NCBI GenBank assembly: GCA_964635375.1
Contig: CAZWOU010000015.1
Coordinates: forward strand, 1 to 64,000
Direction of reading: 5' to 3'
Source: CAZMNY01 sp964635375
GTDB lineage: Bacteria > Planctomycetota > Planctomycetia > Pirellulales > Pirellulaceae
Length of the DNA stretch: 64,000 nt
Numbering within the stretch: the first letter of the stretch is position 1; each line of letters begins with the position of its first letter. Below, one piece after another: positions 50,484 to 63,300 of the stretch. The position numbers and the translations under genes are program-made. The notes under the pieces are model-generated. The model did not search any database, was not told where the DNA came from, and saw only the letters and a program-made list of their open reading frames with translations.

Positions 50484-50681
50484 ATGGAAGACGGGAGAAC
50501 TTGGTCTCACCACCTCACTGTCATTGTCGCGCTCACGGTCAGCTTCATCGTTGGCAGCGTGGCAGTGGGGCTGTCGCACGGCGATTTGCGTTTCACATCC
50601 CGACGTAAAGAAGTCAGAAAAGTCATTCGCATCAACGGCTCGCACGATCCTGAGCTGCCGAGCGACGCCGTTTCGGCGTGA
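50484..50681 (+). CDS. Small membrane protein
   Basis: 65 residues starting at ATG 50484. One membrane segment at about 12-30 (V-I-V-A-L-T-V-S-F-I-V-G) is followed by a basic, soluble tail. No family recognised. Plausible because of the clear membrane helix, but short and without a strong Shine-Dalgarno. Confidence 0.45.
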   Translation: MEDGRTWSHHLTVIVALTVSFIVGSVAVGLSHGDLRFTSRRKEVRKVIRINGSHDPELPSDAVSA

Positions 50682-50709
50682 TCCGGTTCGCGACTCGGCG
50701 GACTGGAGT

Positions 50710-52485
<1,776 letters not shown>

Positions 52486-52846
52486 TGATTGGACCCTCGC
52501 GAGGAACGACTGCCATGGAACCGTTCAGCGTTGCGTTTTCGCAGCACGTCGTCAATTGAGGTGGAAGTATTTCATCAAGGACCGTCCCGCGTGGATACCT
52601 GGGCAACGCCAATCGTGTCGCGACAAATGCTTAACTGACTGGCAGTTACGCTGCGCGAGCAAGAAGTAACCGAGGTTTGGCGCCCTCTTTGCTTTTAGAG
52701 AACCGTCCAGCAAGGCGACTTTCCTCCTCACTTGCTGGATGGAACGGAACGGCGCCGCGGATCCGGGAGCCTTGGTCCCCTCAGGCTCTCGGATTGCGGC
52801 GTTTCTTCTTTACTCTGCAAAACATCTCTCCCCGGAACCGTCACTC
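52486..52846. other. Divergent promoter region
   Basis: Between ggt and the following plus-strand gene. It contains TAACTG-N5-CAGTTA (52632-52648), a symmetric element of unknown significance. No gene is seen. Confidence 0.4.
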
Positions 52847-53710
52847 ATGCATCCCCGTCAAATCGTGGAAGCCGCAGCTCTCACCGCCGCACATGGAAGA
52901 GTCTTCATTCGTTCGACCGACCGGATCTCGATTTCCGGTATGGAACGCTATTGGTCAAGCAGCAAGTGCCGCCTCGACCATTGGATGCGGCGCCTCAAGG
53001 ACTCGGCCAACGACATCCAGACCGTGACGGCTGAGGAAAAACAGATTGTCTGGCTCATGCTTCGGCCTGTGATTGAAGAAATACTCACCAGCGAGATACT
53101 CACGCGAGTCTGGGCGGCCGTGACCGCGCAGTACGATCGACTCCGCGGCGTCAACGAGGCGGAACCGATGACGCGAAGCATCCTCATCGGCCATATGGAG
53201 GCGCGCAATCGGGCCTTGTCCATGATGGTCAGCCGTCAAGGGATGGACGTAGAAGACGCAGTCATGATCAACCGCTTGCGGCGGCGATGCGAAAAGTGGA
53301 ACGACATGTTGCTCGGCTACTTGCAAGCCGATTTTGATGTCGCTGAGTTTGCCGTTGAATATGAACGCGTCGCCGAATACGGATCGGATTATCGAGCGGA
53401 AAGGCACCGCACCGATCAGCCGATCCTCTGGCCTGTCGTGCTCGCCTCGCTGAGAACGGCCTTCTGTCACGGTCTTTCCAACGACACACCCAATGCTGAT
53501 TTGAACGAACGCATCACCAGCAGTGTCCTGTCCTGCTTTCAGGCCGAGATGTTTGACTCGACGGGAATCATCAAGTCGCACTGGATGGATCGTATGAACG
53601 ACGCCTCCGTCGACACCGTGGGACTGGTCGACATGCTCTTGGAAGAACCCTCGGACTTGCCGGCGCCTGGCGGCAGCCGACTTTCGCAGACGCATCGCAG
53701 GCGTTTCTAA
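52847..53710 (+). CDS. Helical protein of unknown function
   Basis: The start ATG 52847 (MHPRQIVEAAALTAAHG) was preferred over upstream codons; 287 residues. It is mostly alpha-helical, without signal peptide or membrane segment. Conserved-looking segments are A-L-S-M-M-V-S-R-Q-G-M-D, C-E-K-W-N-D-M-L-L-G-Y, and W-M-D-R-M-N-D near the end. I do not recognise a family; it may be planctomycete-specific. It is convergent with the ABC importer (57 bases apart). Confidence 0.7.
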   Translation: MHPRQIVEAAALTAAHGRVFIRSTDRISISGMERYWSSSKCRLDHWMRRLKDSANDIQTVTAEEKQIVWLMLRPVIEEILTSEILTRVWAAVTAQYDRLRGVNEAEPMTRSILIGHMEARNRALSMMVSRQGMDVEDAVMINRLRRRCEKWNDMLLGYLQADFDVAEFAVEYERVAEYGSDYRAERHRTDQPILWPVVLASLRTAFCHGLSNDTPNADLNERITSSVLSCFQAEMFDSTGIIKSHWMDRMNDASVDTVGLVDMLLEEPSDLPAPGGSRLSQTHRRRF

Positions 53711-53767
53711 AAGGCGTATGCAGGTCAATAACTTTGCAAGTCAATACGCGCTCGAAGCGAGGGGCGT

Positions 53768-55669
53768 CTACTCCCTCGCCTGCCGCAATCGCTCACGCTC
53801 AGCCACGCGAGCTCGAATTGCATCGAGGTCGTCGTTAGGAGTCGCTTCGATCAAGCGGCGCGTGTAGTCTTCTCTGGGCGACGCGTAAATCGCCTCGGAA
53901 GGTCCGTACTCGACGATCTTTCCCTCGTTCATGACCGCCATCATGTCCGACATGAACTTGACGACGCTCAAGTCATGGCTGATGAATATGTAGGTCAAGC
54001 TGCGTCGTCGCTGCAGATCGTTGAGCAGGTTGAGCACCTGAGCTTGAACCGAGACATCGAGCGCCGAAACCGATTCATCACAAATCAAGAATTCTGGTTC
54101 CACGGTCAGGGCGCGAGCGATGCAAATCCGTTGCCGTTGACCTCCGGAGAACTCGTGGGGATAGCGGCGCAGATGGCTGCTGTCGAGTCCGACCTCTTCG
54201 AGCAGCTCGGCGGCTCTATCCCGTCGATCCTTGAGGTTGGCGCCAATCTTGTGAATCCGCATCGGCTCCAACAGCGTCGACTCCACTGTCATCCGCGGAT
54301 TCAATGACCCATAAGGATCCTGAAAGATGATCTGAAGGTGGCGGTGCATGCTGCGGCGAGTCAACGTTGCGGCCTTGCCCTGGCGATCTTGCATCCGACC
54401 TTGGCCAGTACGTCGAAGCTGCTCGAGATTGCAGCCGCAAAACACGGTGTCTCCGGCGGTGGCGTGAATCAGTTGCAAGATCGCTCGCCCAGTGGTCGTC
54501 TTCCCACATCCCGATTCGCCAACGAGCCCCAACGTTTGGCCTTGATAGACCCGAAACGACACGTCATCGACCGCCTTGACGTCGCCCACATGCCTCAGCA
54601 GCAAGCCTCGGCGAATCGGGAAATAGACGCGAAGATTCTTGACCTCCAGTATCGGCCGCTCGCCCTCTTCGACAAAATCGGACTCGGCGAATTGATCCGG
54701 ATCCTCATACCCCAAAGCAGCCAACTCGCTCTTGGGGTGCAGCTTCCGAGACCGTCCGTCGGTGAGGAATCGCTCCTGCTCGCGCTCTCCAACTTCTTTC
54801 TCGTGGACAACGATCTCGCCTTCCACTTTATCGATATCCATAAAGTCATCAATCGTCGGGAGCCGCTTGAACTTTGTATCCAAACGAGGTCGACAAGCGA
54901 GCAGACCTTTTGTGTAGGCGTGCTGCGGGCTGGAGAAAATATCGAGCGTCGGTCCGTATTCGACTAGTTTCCCGGCGAACATCACGCCGACCTCATCTGC
55001 TATTTCAGAAATCACGCCCAGGTCGTGTGTGATGAAGATGACTGCCATCCCCCGTTTGTCTCGCATTTCTCGAATGAGTTCGAGGATCTGAGCCTGAATG
55101 GTGACGTCAAGCGCCGTCGTGGGCTCGTCGGCGAACAGCAGTTGCGGGTTACAGGCGAGGGCCATCGCGATCATCACGCGTTGTTTCTGGCCTCCGGACA
55201 TCTGGTGCGGGTACGACTGGTAACGTTGCTCAGGTTCAGGGATGCCTACTTCTTGAAACAAATCCAGCGTCCGCTTCTTGGCTTCGGCTCTGGTAACCCG
55301 CTCGTGCGCCGTGATCGCTTCGGCAACTTGGCTGCCGACTTGATAGACGGGATTGAGAGACGTCATCGGCTCTTGGAAAATCATGCTGACGTCTTTGCCT
55401 CGTAGTGAGCGCATCTTCGGTTCAGGCAAGCCAACGAGTTCCTGGCCGAGGAACGAAATAGACCCGCCTTCGATGGAAGCCGCATCGGCCAGCAGCCCCA
55501 TGACGGTCAACGACGTCACCGACTTGCCCGAGCCCGACTCGCCGACGATTCCCAGCGTCCTACCTTTCTCGACTTGCAGAGAAATGTCGTCCACGGCGCG
55601 GACCACGCCATGTTCGCTGTGAAAAAACGTCTTCAGACGGTCGATCTTGAGAATAGCTTCGTTACTCAT
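53768..55669 (-). CDS. Peptide ABC importer, fused double ATPase
   Basis: Start ATG 55669; 633 residues with two nucleotide-binding domains. First half: Walker A G-E-S-G-S-G-K-S at 43-50 and signature M-S-G-G-Q-K-Q-R. Second half: Walker A G-E-S-G-C-G-K-T-T and signature F-S-G-G-Q-R-Q-R, with an insert of roughly 90 residues between. This DppD-DppF fusion is as in YejF, but longer than the usual 530 residues. Cytoplasmic, attached to the two permeases encoded upstream. It is the last gene of the four-gene importer operon. Confidence 0.92.
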   Translation of the reverse strand: MSNEAILKIDRLKTFFHSEHGVVRAVDDISLQVEKGRTLGIVGESGSGKSVTSLTVMGLLADAASIEGGSISFLGQELVGLPEPKMRSLRGKDVSMIFQEPMTSLNPVYQVGSQVAEAITAHERVTRAEAKKRTLDLFQEVGIPEPEQRYQSYPHQMSGGQKQRVMIAMALACNPQLLFADEPTTALDVTIQAQILELIREMRDKRGMAVIFITHDLGVISEIADEVGVMFAGKLVEYGPTLDIFSSPQHAYTKGLLACRPRLDTKFKRLPTIDDFMDIDKVEGEIVVHEKEVGEREQERFLTDGRSRKLHPKSELAALGYEDPDQFAESDFVEEGERPILEVKNLRVYFPIRRGLLLRHVGDVKAVDDVSFRVYQGQTLGLVGESGCGKTTTGRAILQLIHATAGDTVFCGCNLEQLRRTGQGRMQDRQGKAATLTRRSMHRHLQIIFQDPYGSLNPRMTVESTLLEPMRIHKIGANLKDRRDRAAELLEEVGLDSSHLRRYPHEFSGGQRQRICIARALTVEPEFLICDESVSALDVSVQAQVLNLLNDLQRRRSLTYIFISHDLSVVKFMSDMMAVMNEGKIVEYGPSEAIYASPREDYTRRLIEATPNDDLDAIRARVAERERLRQARE

Positions 55670-55775
55670 CGGTTTCTCGCGACTTAGCGGGGCTTGCAAA
55701 CACAGCCGACTCGTCGATCGTTCGAATGATCCGGCGATTCCAGGCTGCAACCTCGCGTTCACTTCTAAGCATCGA

Positions 55776-56849
55776 TCAGTTCCCGTCGTGCAATCTGGGA
55801 TCCGTTGCCTCTTGCAACCCCTCGCCGATCACGTTGTAGGCCATCACGGTCAGAAAAATGGCGGCCCCGGGAAAGAACACCAGCCACCACATCGCTAAGT
55901 TGCCTCGCCCCGCATTCAGCAGCGCCCCCCAACTGGGCGTGGGCGGGGGTGCTCCAAAACCGAGAAAGCTGAGCGCGCTCTCGATCAAGATGGCCGAGGC
56001 AATTCCGAACGTGATCGGAACCAGAATCGGCGCCAGCGCATTGCGGAGAATGTGCCAGAACATGATCCGCGGGCTGCTCGCTCCAAGGGCTCGCGCGGCC
56101 ATGACGAAATCGGATTGCTTCAACTTCATGAACTCACCGCGAGTTAGCCGCGCGATGTCGGTCCAGCGCGTCAAACCCAAGACGCCCATGATGTGCCAAA
56201 CCGTAGGCCTCTCGACAATGGCCATCAGGGCGAGGATTAGCACCAACGACGGGATGCACATTACGATCTCAATCAGGCGACTGAGCAAGATATCGACGAG
56301 ACCGCCCGAGTAACCGGCGATGGCGCCCAAGGTGATCCCAATCAAGCTCGCCAGGCCCATCGAGACAAACCCCACCATCAACGCTGTGCGCGCCCCGTGA
56401 ACCATGATGGCAAACACGTCGTAGCCGGCTCGCGTCGTGCCGAATAGATTGAATCCGTTGGGCGAACCCTTGCTCTGCGTTGGGTTCGAGGGCATGTCGG
56501 GCCACTCATTCTTGCGCACGCGACGGATCGGATCTTGGTAGAGCAACGGCCAAACGGCCCAGCTCTCGGGGTCCTTCTGTTGAAGTTTTTGAGCGTAGAC
56601 GCGTCGGAACTTGTCTTTCAAGAAGATCCCATTTTCCCACTTGCGGTTGTAATAACCCATCGCCGGGAAATAGAGCTTCCCCTTGTACTTGCAGATCACC
56701 GGTTTGGTGCCCACGATCGCTGGAGAGAATGCTGATATCAATCCCAACAAGACGACGTAAACCAGAGCAGCCATGGCCAGTTTTCGCCGCCGAAATCGCT
56801 GCCACGCTTCGCGCCAAAAACCGCGACTCGGACCGTCATGATTGTTCAT
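55776..56849 (-). CDS. Peptide ABC importer permease (DppC/YejE type)
   Basis: Start ATG 56849; 357 residues. One membrane segment near 20-40, then a large periplasmic insert of about 100 residues (P-V-I-C-K-Y-K-G-K-L-Y-F to G-F-N-L-F-G-T). The BPD permease core follows with five membrane segments and the EAA-like A-A-R-A-L-G-A-S-S. The insert resembles that of YejE-type permeases. It transports oligopeptides in concert with the B-type permease. Confidence 0.9.
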   Translation of the reverse strand: MNNHDGPSRGFWREAWQRFRRRKLAMAALVYVVLLGLISAFSPAIVGTKPVICKYKGKLYFPAMGYYNRKWENGIFLKDKFRRVYAQKLQQKDPESWAVWPLLYQDPIRRVRKNEWPDMPSNPTQSKGSPNGFNLFGTTRAGYDVFAIMVHGARTALMVGFVSMGLASLIGITLGAIAGYSGGLVDILLSRLIEIVMCIPSLVLILALMAIVERPTVWHIMGVLGLTRWTDIARLTRGEFMKLKQSDFVMAARALGASSPRIMFWHILRNALAPILVPITFGIASAILIESALSFLGFGAPPPTPSWGALLNAGRGNLAMWWLVFFPGAAIFLTVMAYNVIGEGLQEATDPRLHDGN

Positions 56850-56922
56850 ATAGCCGCCTGTACTCCGCGAAAGTAGCGTCGCTTTCACGAACGAAAGGCG
56901 ACGCCAATTGCTCGAGCAGTCC

Positions 56923-57915
56923 TTAAGTGTAGGTGATGCGAGGATCAACAAACGCGTAGAGCAGGTCGGCGATCAACTGCCCAACCAAGGTCATCACCGA
57001 AAACATTAGCGTCAACGCCATGATGGTCGGGTAGTCACGTTCCGTGAGCGACTCGATGAACAGTTTGCCCATCCCCGGCCAGCTGAAGATCTGCTCCAAG
57101 ATCACCGACCCGCCAAGAATGATTGGCAACGTCAGGCCGATCATAGTCACGAGCGGAATGAGCGTGTTGCGGAAGGCATGGACGATCAAGACTCGCATGG
57201 GGCTGAGCCCCTTCGCGCGAGCGGTGCGGATGTAGTCCTGTCGGATCACTTCCTGCATGTTCGCGCGGATGAACCGGCTGTAGTAGGCCAAACTGCCATA
57301 AGTGAAACAGGTTACCGGGAGAATGGCGTGCTTCACGATGTCCAGCCATTGCTGCCAGCTACTCATCGCGTCGTGGTCATCGCTCACACGGCCAAACAAG
57401 GGCAACTCGAACATCGTGTCTTGCAAGTGGAGCGCGAACACGACCTGAAGCACTAACGCGGCGACATAGGATGGAAGCGAGTAGAGCGAATAGAGGCCGA
57501 TAGCCGTAGCTCGCTCATCCAAATGCCCGCTGCGGATAGTCGAGTACAATCCCAGCGGCACTGCGATGAGATAGGTGAGCAGCAATGACGTGCCTGTCAA
57601 CGTGATCGTTGGCCCGATCCGTTCTCGGATGGTCTTGGCAATGTCGACGTTGCGGGTCCATGACTGCCCCAGATCGCCCTGGGCGGTTCGGAGAAGCCAT
57701 TTGCCGTAGGCTTGATACCAGGGCTTGTCGAGATCGTATTCCCGCCGCTGACGCTCGATGTCTTCCTGGCTGGGCGTCTTGTCAGGCGACATCGCGGCCA
57801 TTTGCATCATTAGCGGATCGCCAGGCATGCTTCGAATCAAACCGTAAATCAAGAACGTCACCATCCACAGCGTGAATAGGCCCAGCAACATTCGTCGCAC
57901 AAGGTAGCTAACCAT
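56923..57915 (-). CDS. Peptide ABC importer permease (DppB/YejB type)
   Basis: ATG 57915 was preferred over the GTG three bases upstream; 330 residues. Six membrane segments, starting at about 8-28, and an EAA-type loop (R-T-A-R-A-K-G-L). Strong resemblance to DppB/YejB. It is located between the substrate-binding protein and the second permease, in the usual operon order. Confidence 0.9.
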   Translation of the reverse strand: MVSYLVRRMLLGLFTLWMVTFLIYGLIRSMPGDPLMMQMAAMSPDKTPSQEDIERQRREYDLDKPWYQAYGKWLLRTAQGDLGQSWTRNVDIAKTIRERIGPTITLTGTSLLLTYLIAVPLGLYSTIRSGHLDERATAIGLYSLYSLPSYVAALVLQVVFALHLQDTMFELPLFGRVSDDHDAMSSWQQWLDIVKHAILPVTCFTYGSLAYYSRFIRANMQEVIRQDYIRTARAKGLSPMRVLIVHAFRNTLIPLVTMIGLTLPIILGGSVILEQIFSWPGMGKLFIESLTERDYPTIMALTLMFSVMTLVGQLIADLLYAFVDPRITYT

Positions 57916-58068
57916 CACTCCGCCATTTGAACATAGGTTCCTATAGTGCTTTGTAAAAGCTCACCGACAGTTAGGCTTCGTCGTGACGCTGTTGAAAGGC
58001 GGATGAGCCTTGGGAGGCGGCACACCCATACCCGCAGACACCCGTCTTCATCCGCGGCTATGAAAGGT

Positions 58069-60075
58069 TCACTCCGCCCAAATGGCCTGCAGGCCGGGGC
58101 CGTAGGAGTAGGGTCCGCGAGGGCTGAAGTTGTAGCCGCGCAGTCGCTTATTGAATCCGTAAAACGAACTCATTGTATAGAGAAATGTATAGGGCTGGTC
58201 TTCATAAACAAGCTCGTGGATTCGGCCGTAAAGCGCGCCCCGCGCTTCTCGAGTTGGCGCGACCATGGCGTCCACGAACAGTTGGTCGACTTCCTTGTTT
58301 GAGTAAAGCCCATAGTTGCGCTGCTTGTTGGTGCCAAAGATGTTGTCATTCGTGTAGGGATCGGCGCCGCTTCCCCAGCCCATGAACGTGGCCTGGAACT
58401 TCTTCTCGAATGTCGACTCCATTAACGCCGCTGACTCCATCGGACGCACCGTGCAGTTGATTCCGATTTGATCCAAACACTCGCGGTAGAGATTGCAGAT
58501 GCGAATGCGATCCGCAGCATTCTTCACCGACATCGTGAACTCGAATTGAGTGAGCTTCCCGTTGATCACCTTGTCCAGTAGCCCATCGCCATCACTATCG
58601 CTCCACCCGGCTGCCTCCAACAGCTCTTCCGCCCGATCCAAGTTCTGTTTGTTGAATCGATCGAGGGGCTCCTCGGGGGACTTGGGATACATCCAGGAAT
58701 CCTTGTGGAACATTCCGCTTGAAGGATCAAAAAGTCCGTAACACAATTCGTCGAGCATCTCTTCATGATCCATCGCGAGCGACATGGCTTGACGGACTCG
58801 TTTGTCGGAGAAGAACGGTGATTTCAAGTTCCAGGCGACAAAGAAGTAGGTCCATTCTTTGCCTCGCACCTTGGTGTTGTGTTTGTAGTAATCGTCACCC
58901 GTCGTCTTTTCTCGCCAGTCCTCGGCCTCCAGCTTTGAGGTGTCGACCTCGCCTGCCTTAAGCGCTAACAACCGAGTGTTCGGATCGGCGAGAATCTTGA
59001 AGCGAATCTGTTTGAAATACGGTTTGTGGTGGATCTGCTTGCCATCCTTCGTGTGCCAAGCCTCACGCCGTTCCAGCAGAAGTGACTGACCAATTTCCCG
59101 CTTGACCAACCGATATGGTCCGGCCGTGACCGGCGAGGCCTCTAAACCTACGTGGTACTCAGATTTTCGCATCGTCGTGTCTTCGCTCAACGACTTCTCG
59201 AAGACATGCTTGGCGATGATGGGAAAATTGAGATTCCAAACCGACACAACTGACGGCTTCTTATGCCAGTAGATCAGCGTTCGGTCATCGTAGGCCTCGA
59301 TCCAACGAATCTCGTCGGTGCCCTGTCGAACTGCCTTGATCGGCACTTTCGGGTTCATGATGACCTGGAATGAGAAAACCACATCCTGGGCCGTGAGCGG
59401 CTTGCCGTCGGACCAGGTCAAGTCGTCTCGCAAGACGACCTTTTCCATCGTCCCATCTTCACTGCTGTACCATTTGGAAACAAAGTCGCCGTCCGCAAAG
59501 GGAATCATGTTCCAATCGAAACCGAAGAGATTGGCCGCAGTCAAAACATGGTACTGGGCTTCGATAATCGAACTGGTCAGCAGCGGATTCAATGAGCTGA
59601 CGTCCATGTCTGCCGCGTGATTCAGCGTCGTATCGTAATTGACGTTCGAGTAGTCCGCCGCCGGGAATTGCGACATCGCCGAGTAGATCGTGTCGTTGGT
59701 CGCACTGGACGTGTTCTTTAGCCTGAGAGCCGCCGCAACCGTCCCCTTTGGCGTTGTTCCTTCTTTCCAGGCCCTCATTCGATCAATCGTATCGGCAACC
59801 AAGCTCTCCTTCCACTTGACATCTTTCTCCGCCTCCGCGAGCGTCTTCGGAGCGTCGAACGGCTCCAACAATGGAGCGTCGAGGTCGACTTCGCTCGTCG
59901 CCGCGCCACCCGTCCCTTCGACCGCGTCCGTAGCTCCGCCCGAAGTCACGGCGTTGGTCGCTGGCGAACCGACCGGATCAGGGTTTGCTGGCGGTGTGTC
60001 TGGGCCGCCGCAGCCGAGCACGAAGGTGACAGCGAGTAAGGCAACGGCACTGGTCAAGATAGGGCGGATTTTCAT
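58069..60075 (-). CDS. Peptide ABC importer, substrate-binding lipoprotein (SBP family 5)
   Basis: 668 residues with a lipobox (V-L-G-C, Cys22) and a disordered T/A/P linker of about 60 residues. Family 5 SBP motifs: L-T-W-S-D-G-K-P-L-T-A-Q-D-V, Y-R-L-V-K-R, and V-R-Q-A-M-S-L-A-M-D near 430. Length is above most DppA proteins and closer to YejA. First gene of the importer operon (binding protein, B permease, C permease, double ATPase). It should bind peptides outside the inner membrane. Confidence 0.92.
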   Translation of the reverse strand: MKIRPILTSAVALLAVTFVLGCGGPDTPPANPDPVGSPATNAVTSGGATDAVEGTGGAATSEVDLDAPLLEPFDAPKTLAEAEKDVKWKESLVADTIDRMRAWKEGTTPKGTVAAALRLKNTSSATNDTIYSAMSQFPAADYSNVNYDTTLNHAADMDVSSLNPLLTSSIIEAQYHVLTAANLFGFDWNMIPFADGDFVSKWYSSEDGTMEKVVLRDDLTWSDGKPLTAQDVVFSFQVIMNPKVPIKAVRQGTDEIRWIEAYDDRTLIYWHKKPSVVSVWNLNFPIIAKHVFEKSLSEDTTMRKSEYHVGLEASPVTAGPYRLVKREIGQSLLLERREAWHTKDGKQIHHKPYFKQIRFKILADPNTRLLALKAGEVDTSKLEAEDWREKTTGDDYYKHNTKVRGKEWTYFFVAWNLKSPFFSDKRVRQAMSLAMDHEEMLDELCYGLFDPSSGMFHKDSWMYPKSPEEPLDRFNKQNLDRAEELLEAAGWSDSDGDGLLDKVINGKLTQFEFTMSVKNAADRIRICNLYRECLDQIGINCTVRPMESAALMESTFEKKFQATFMGWGSGADPYTNDNIFGTNKQRNYGLYSNKEVDQLFVDAMVAPTREARGALYGRIHELVYEDQPYTFLYTMSSFYGFNKRLRGYNFSPRGPYSYGPGLQAIWAE

Positions 60076-60387
60076 TTTTGCGTCATCTTTGAGTTTTAGG
60101 CGAAATGGATGGTCTGCGCCGCACGCCTATGAGATGGCCCAACGGACGATTCGTCAAGACTGTTTTGAGGCTTCCGGGTGGCTCTCGCCCCGCGGGGTCA
60201 GCTGCCTGGCCAGTTTCGCTAGCAATGCGCTGCTGGCGCACCCCGCTGTTTGGTCTGCTTGCAATCGATATTGCAGGAAATCTCGATTTGGTGGTAAGGT
60301 CCGCGCTTGCCCGTGGCTGCACGCCCACGGGTTTGGGGCGGTGAATGGATTCCACCTGTTCTTTAGGGATGAAGCAAGGAGCGGAGC
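60076..60387. other. Divergent promoter region
   Basis: Between the importer and the dehydrogenase genes. A CCCGTGG/CCACGGG hairpin lies at 60309-60330, about 58 bases before the start codon. No gene is seen. Confidence 0.5.
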
Positions 60388-63300
60388 ATGAGACACCGCA
60401 TCAACCACGGTCCAAGATGTGTTGCCTTGGCGTTGTTCACACTGATTTCGAGTTTGGCGAACGCTCAAGAGGCAGAGTGGATCTGGAGTCCCCAGCACGA
60501 GAAGGACCAAGTTCCGCAAGTCGCGTGCCACTTTCGCAAGACGATTCGGCTGACGAATCCCGAGGAAGCCGAACTCACGATCGGCGCCGACGACCGATAC
60601 GACCTGTACGTCAACGGGCGTCGAATCGGTTCGGGTGGGTCGTCGCGCGAGTTGGACGAATACGACATCACCCGCTACCTAGGTCGCGGCTTTAACACAA
60701 TCGCGGTTCGCGTTGCCAATCGCAACGGATCGACGGCGGCCTTGGCGGTTCGGGTTGCGATTAAGGAGCAGGGCGGCGAGTGGATCAGTTATTCCACTGA
60801 TGGCACTTGGGTCACCCAACTCAATCCGTTGCCGCTTTGGAACACGAATCTCTACAACGACCGCCGCTGGACGAAGGCGCAGAGTTTCGGCCGTCTGGGC
60901 GACACGGCGCCGTGGGACATTGAAGAGGGCATCGCGGCGGAAGAGCGAACGAATGCGACTCGCTTCAACGTAGTCAAGGGTTTTCGCGTACAGCGGTTGC
61001 TCGATGAAACCAAAACGGGTTCGTTGATCGCCATGACGTTCAATGAGTTTGGGCACATCATCGCCTCAAAGGGAGGCGGTCCGTTGTTGCTGATCTTTGA
61101 CAGCGACGAAGACGGCGTGCCGGACAAAGTCAAGACGTACTGCGACAAGGTCAAGAATTGCCAAGGCATACTGGCTCTCAACGGCGACGTCTTTGTAACC
61201 GCCGATGGACCCGATGGTCCCGCCCTCTATCGACTGAAGGACGAGGACCGAGATGGGACTCTTGAATCGATCACCACGCTGGTCGAGTTCACAGGCGACT
61301 CGATGGGGGAACACGGTCCGCACGGGATCACCTTGGGTCCGGACGGTTTGCTCTACATCGCGATGGGGAATCACTCCAGTATCAAAGGTGACTTTGACGA
61401 ATCGAGCCCGCACAGCAACTATTATGCGGGCGACCTTTTGAAGCCGCGATATGAAGATCCGGGCGGACATGCGCGAGGCGTTACGGTTCCTGGCGGAACT
61501 GTGATTCGAACCGACATCCGCGGCGCCTCCGTGCACTTGGTAGCTGGTGGATTACGCAACGCCTACGACTTGGCATTCAACCAACAGGGTGATCTGTTCA
61601 CCTTCGATTCCGATATGGAATCGGACATCGGTACGTCTTGGTATCGACCGACGAACATCTACCAGATCGTTGATGGCGGCGAGTATGGTTGGCGAAGTGG
61701 TTGGGCAAAGTGGCCTAGTTACTACATCGATTCGCTTCCGCCACTTGCCGACGCGGGCCGCGGATCGCCGACCGGAATCACTTCGTACAACCATGTCATG
61801 TTCCCAACCAAATACCATAACGCGATGTTCATGGCCGATTGGTCCGAGGGTCGAATCCTTGCGGTGCGAACCAAGCGCCAAGGCGCCTCGTACACAGCGA
61901 GCGTCGAAGAGTTCCTCAGCGGGCAACCGCTCAACGTCACCGACTTGGAGGTCGGCCCTGACGGAGCGATCTATTTTGTCACTGGCGGCCGAACGACGCG
62001 AGGCGGTTTGTACCGAGTTAGCTGGAGCGGCGAGGTGCCTGAAGAGTTCCGCGAATTCGGCGACGGCATCACAGCTGTTATTCGTACGCCTCAACTGCAG
62101 AGCGCTTGGACGCGCCAGAAGATCGCTGGCCTAAAACGAAAGATCGGCAAGGACTGGACCAAACTGCTGGTCGGCGTTGCCCGTGACACTGCGAACCCCT
62201 CGCCTTACCGCACGCGTGCTCTTGACGTGCTTCAGCTGTTCGGGCCTCCGCCCAAGACCGACTTGCTTATCGAACTCTCCAAGGAAAAGAGTGAAGCGAT
62301 TCGCTCCAAGGCCGCTGAGCTGATGGGCGTGCAATCCGACGAGAAGACGGGCGTCGCCCTCGTTTCCTTGCTGGACGACAGCGACCGCACCGTGCGACGA
62401 AAGGCCTGTGAAGCGCTCTCTCGAGCCGGCCAGACCGCGCCAGTCAAGAAGATCCTCAAGCTGCTTGGATCCGATGACAGAGCAGAGTCTTGGGCCGCGC
62501 GTCAACTGCTGGAAAAAGCCGATGTCGATACTTGGCGAGAGGAGATCCTGGATAGCGAAAACCATCGTGTCTTTGTTCAAGGCTCCTTGGCCCTGATCAT
62601 CACCGATCCCAGCCGTTTGAATGCGGCCGCCATCACCGAACGTTTCCACAAGCACGTCGAGGATTTCGTCAGCGATCGCGACTTTGTCGACATGTTGCGG
62701 CTGATGCAGATCGTGCTCGAAAAGGGCGGATTGGAAGTGGCCGAAATACCGAAACTACGGGACGCCTTGGCGGAGGAGTTTCCCGCGGGCGACAGTCATA
62801 TGAATCGTGAACTCATTCGCTTACTAGCCTACTTGCAGGCCGATGCGATTCTTCCTCGCGTCTTGGATTACCTCGACACCGATGCGCCCTTAGTCGATCG
62901 GCTGCATGTCGCCCTGCACCTGCGGTTTATTGAGGATGGGTGGACGAGCAAACAGAAGTTGCGGTTGATCGAGTTCCTTGAGGAGACAAAGAACGACGAA
63001 GCTGGCAACAGTACGCCGCTCTATATTCGAAACGTCGTGAGTGATTTTTCTAAAGGTCTCTCCGTCGAAGATGCAAGGCTCGTGCTTGCCAACGGCCACC
63101 GCTGGCCCGCTGCCGCCGTGGGATCGCTTTATCGCTTGCCCAAAGAACTGGACGAGGCGATGATCGAGGACCTGATCGAGCTCGATAACAAGCTCGCCGA
63201 TAAGAATGACGTGCACTTCAACCGACTTAAGGTCGGCATTGTCGCCATGCTTTCAACCAGTGGCGACGCGAAGTCACTGAAACACCTGAGGCTGATCTGG

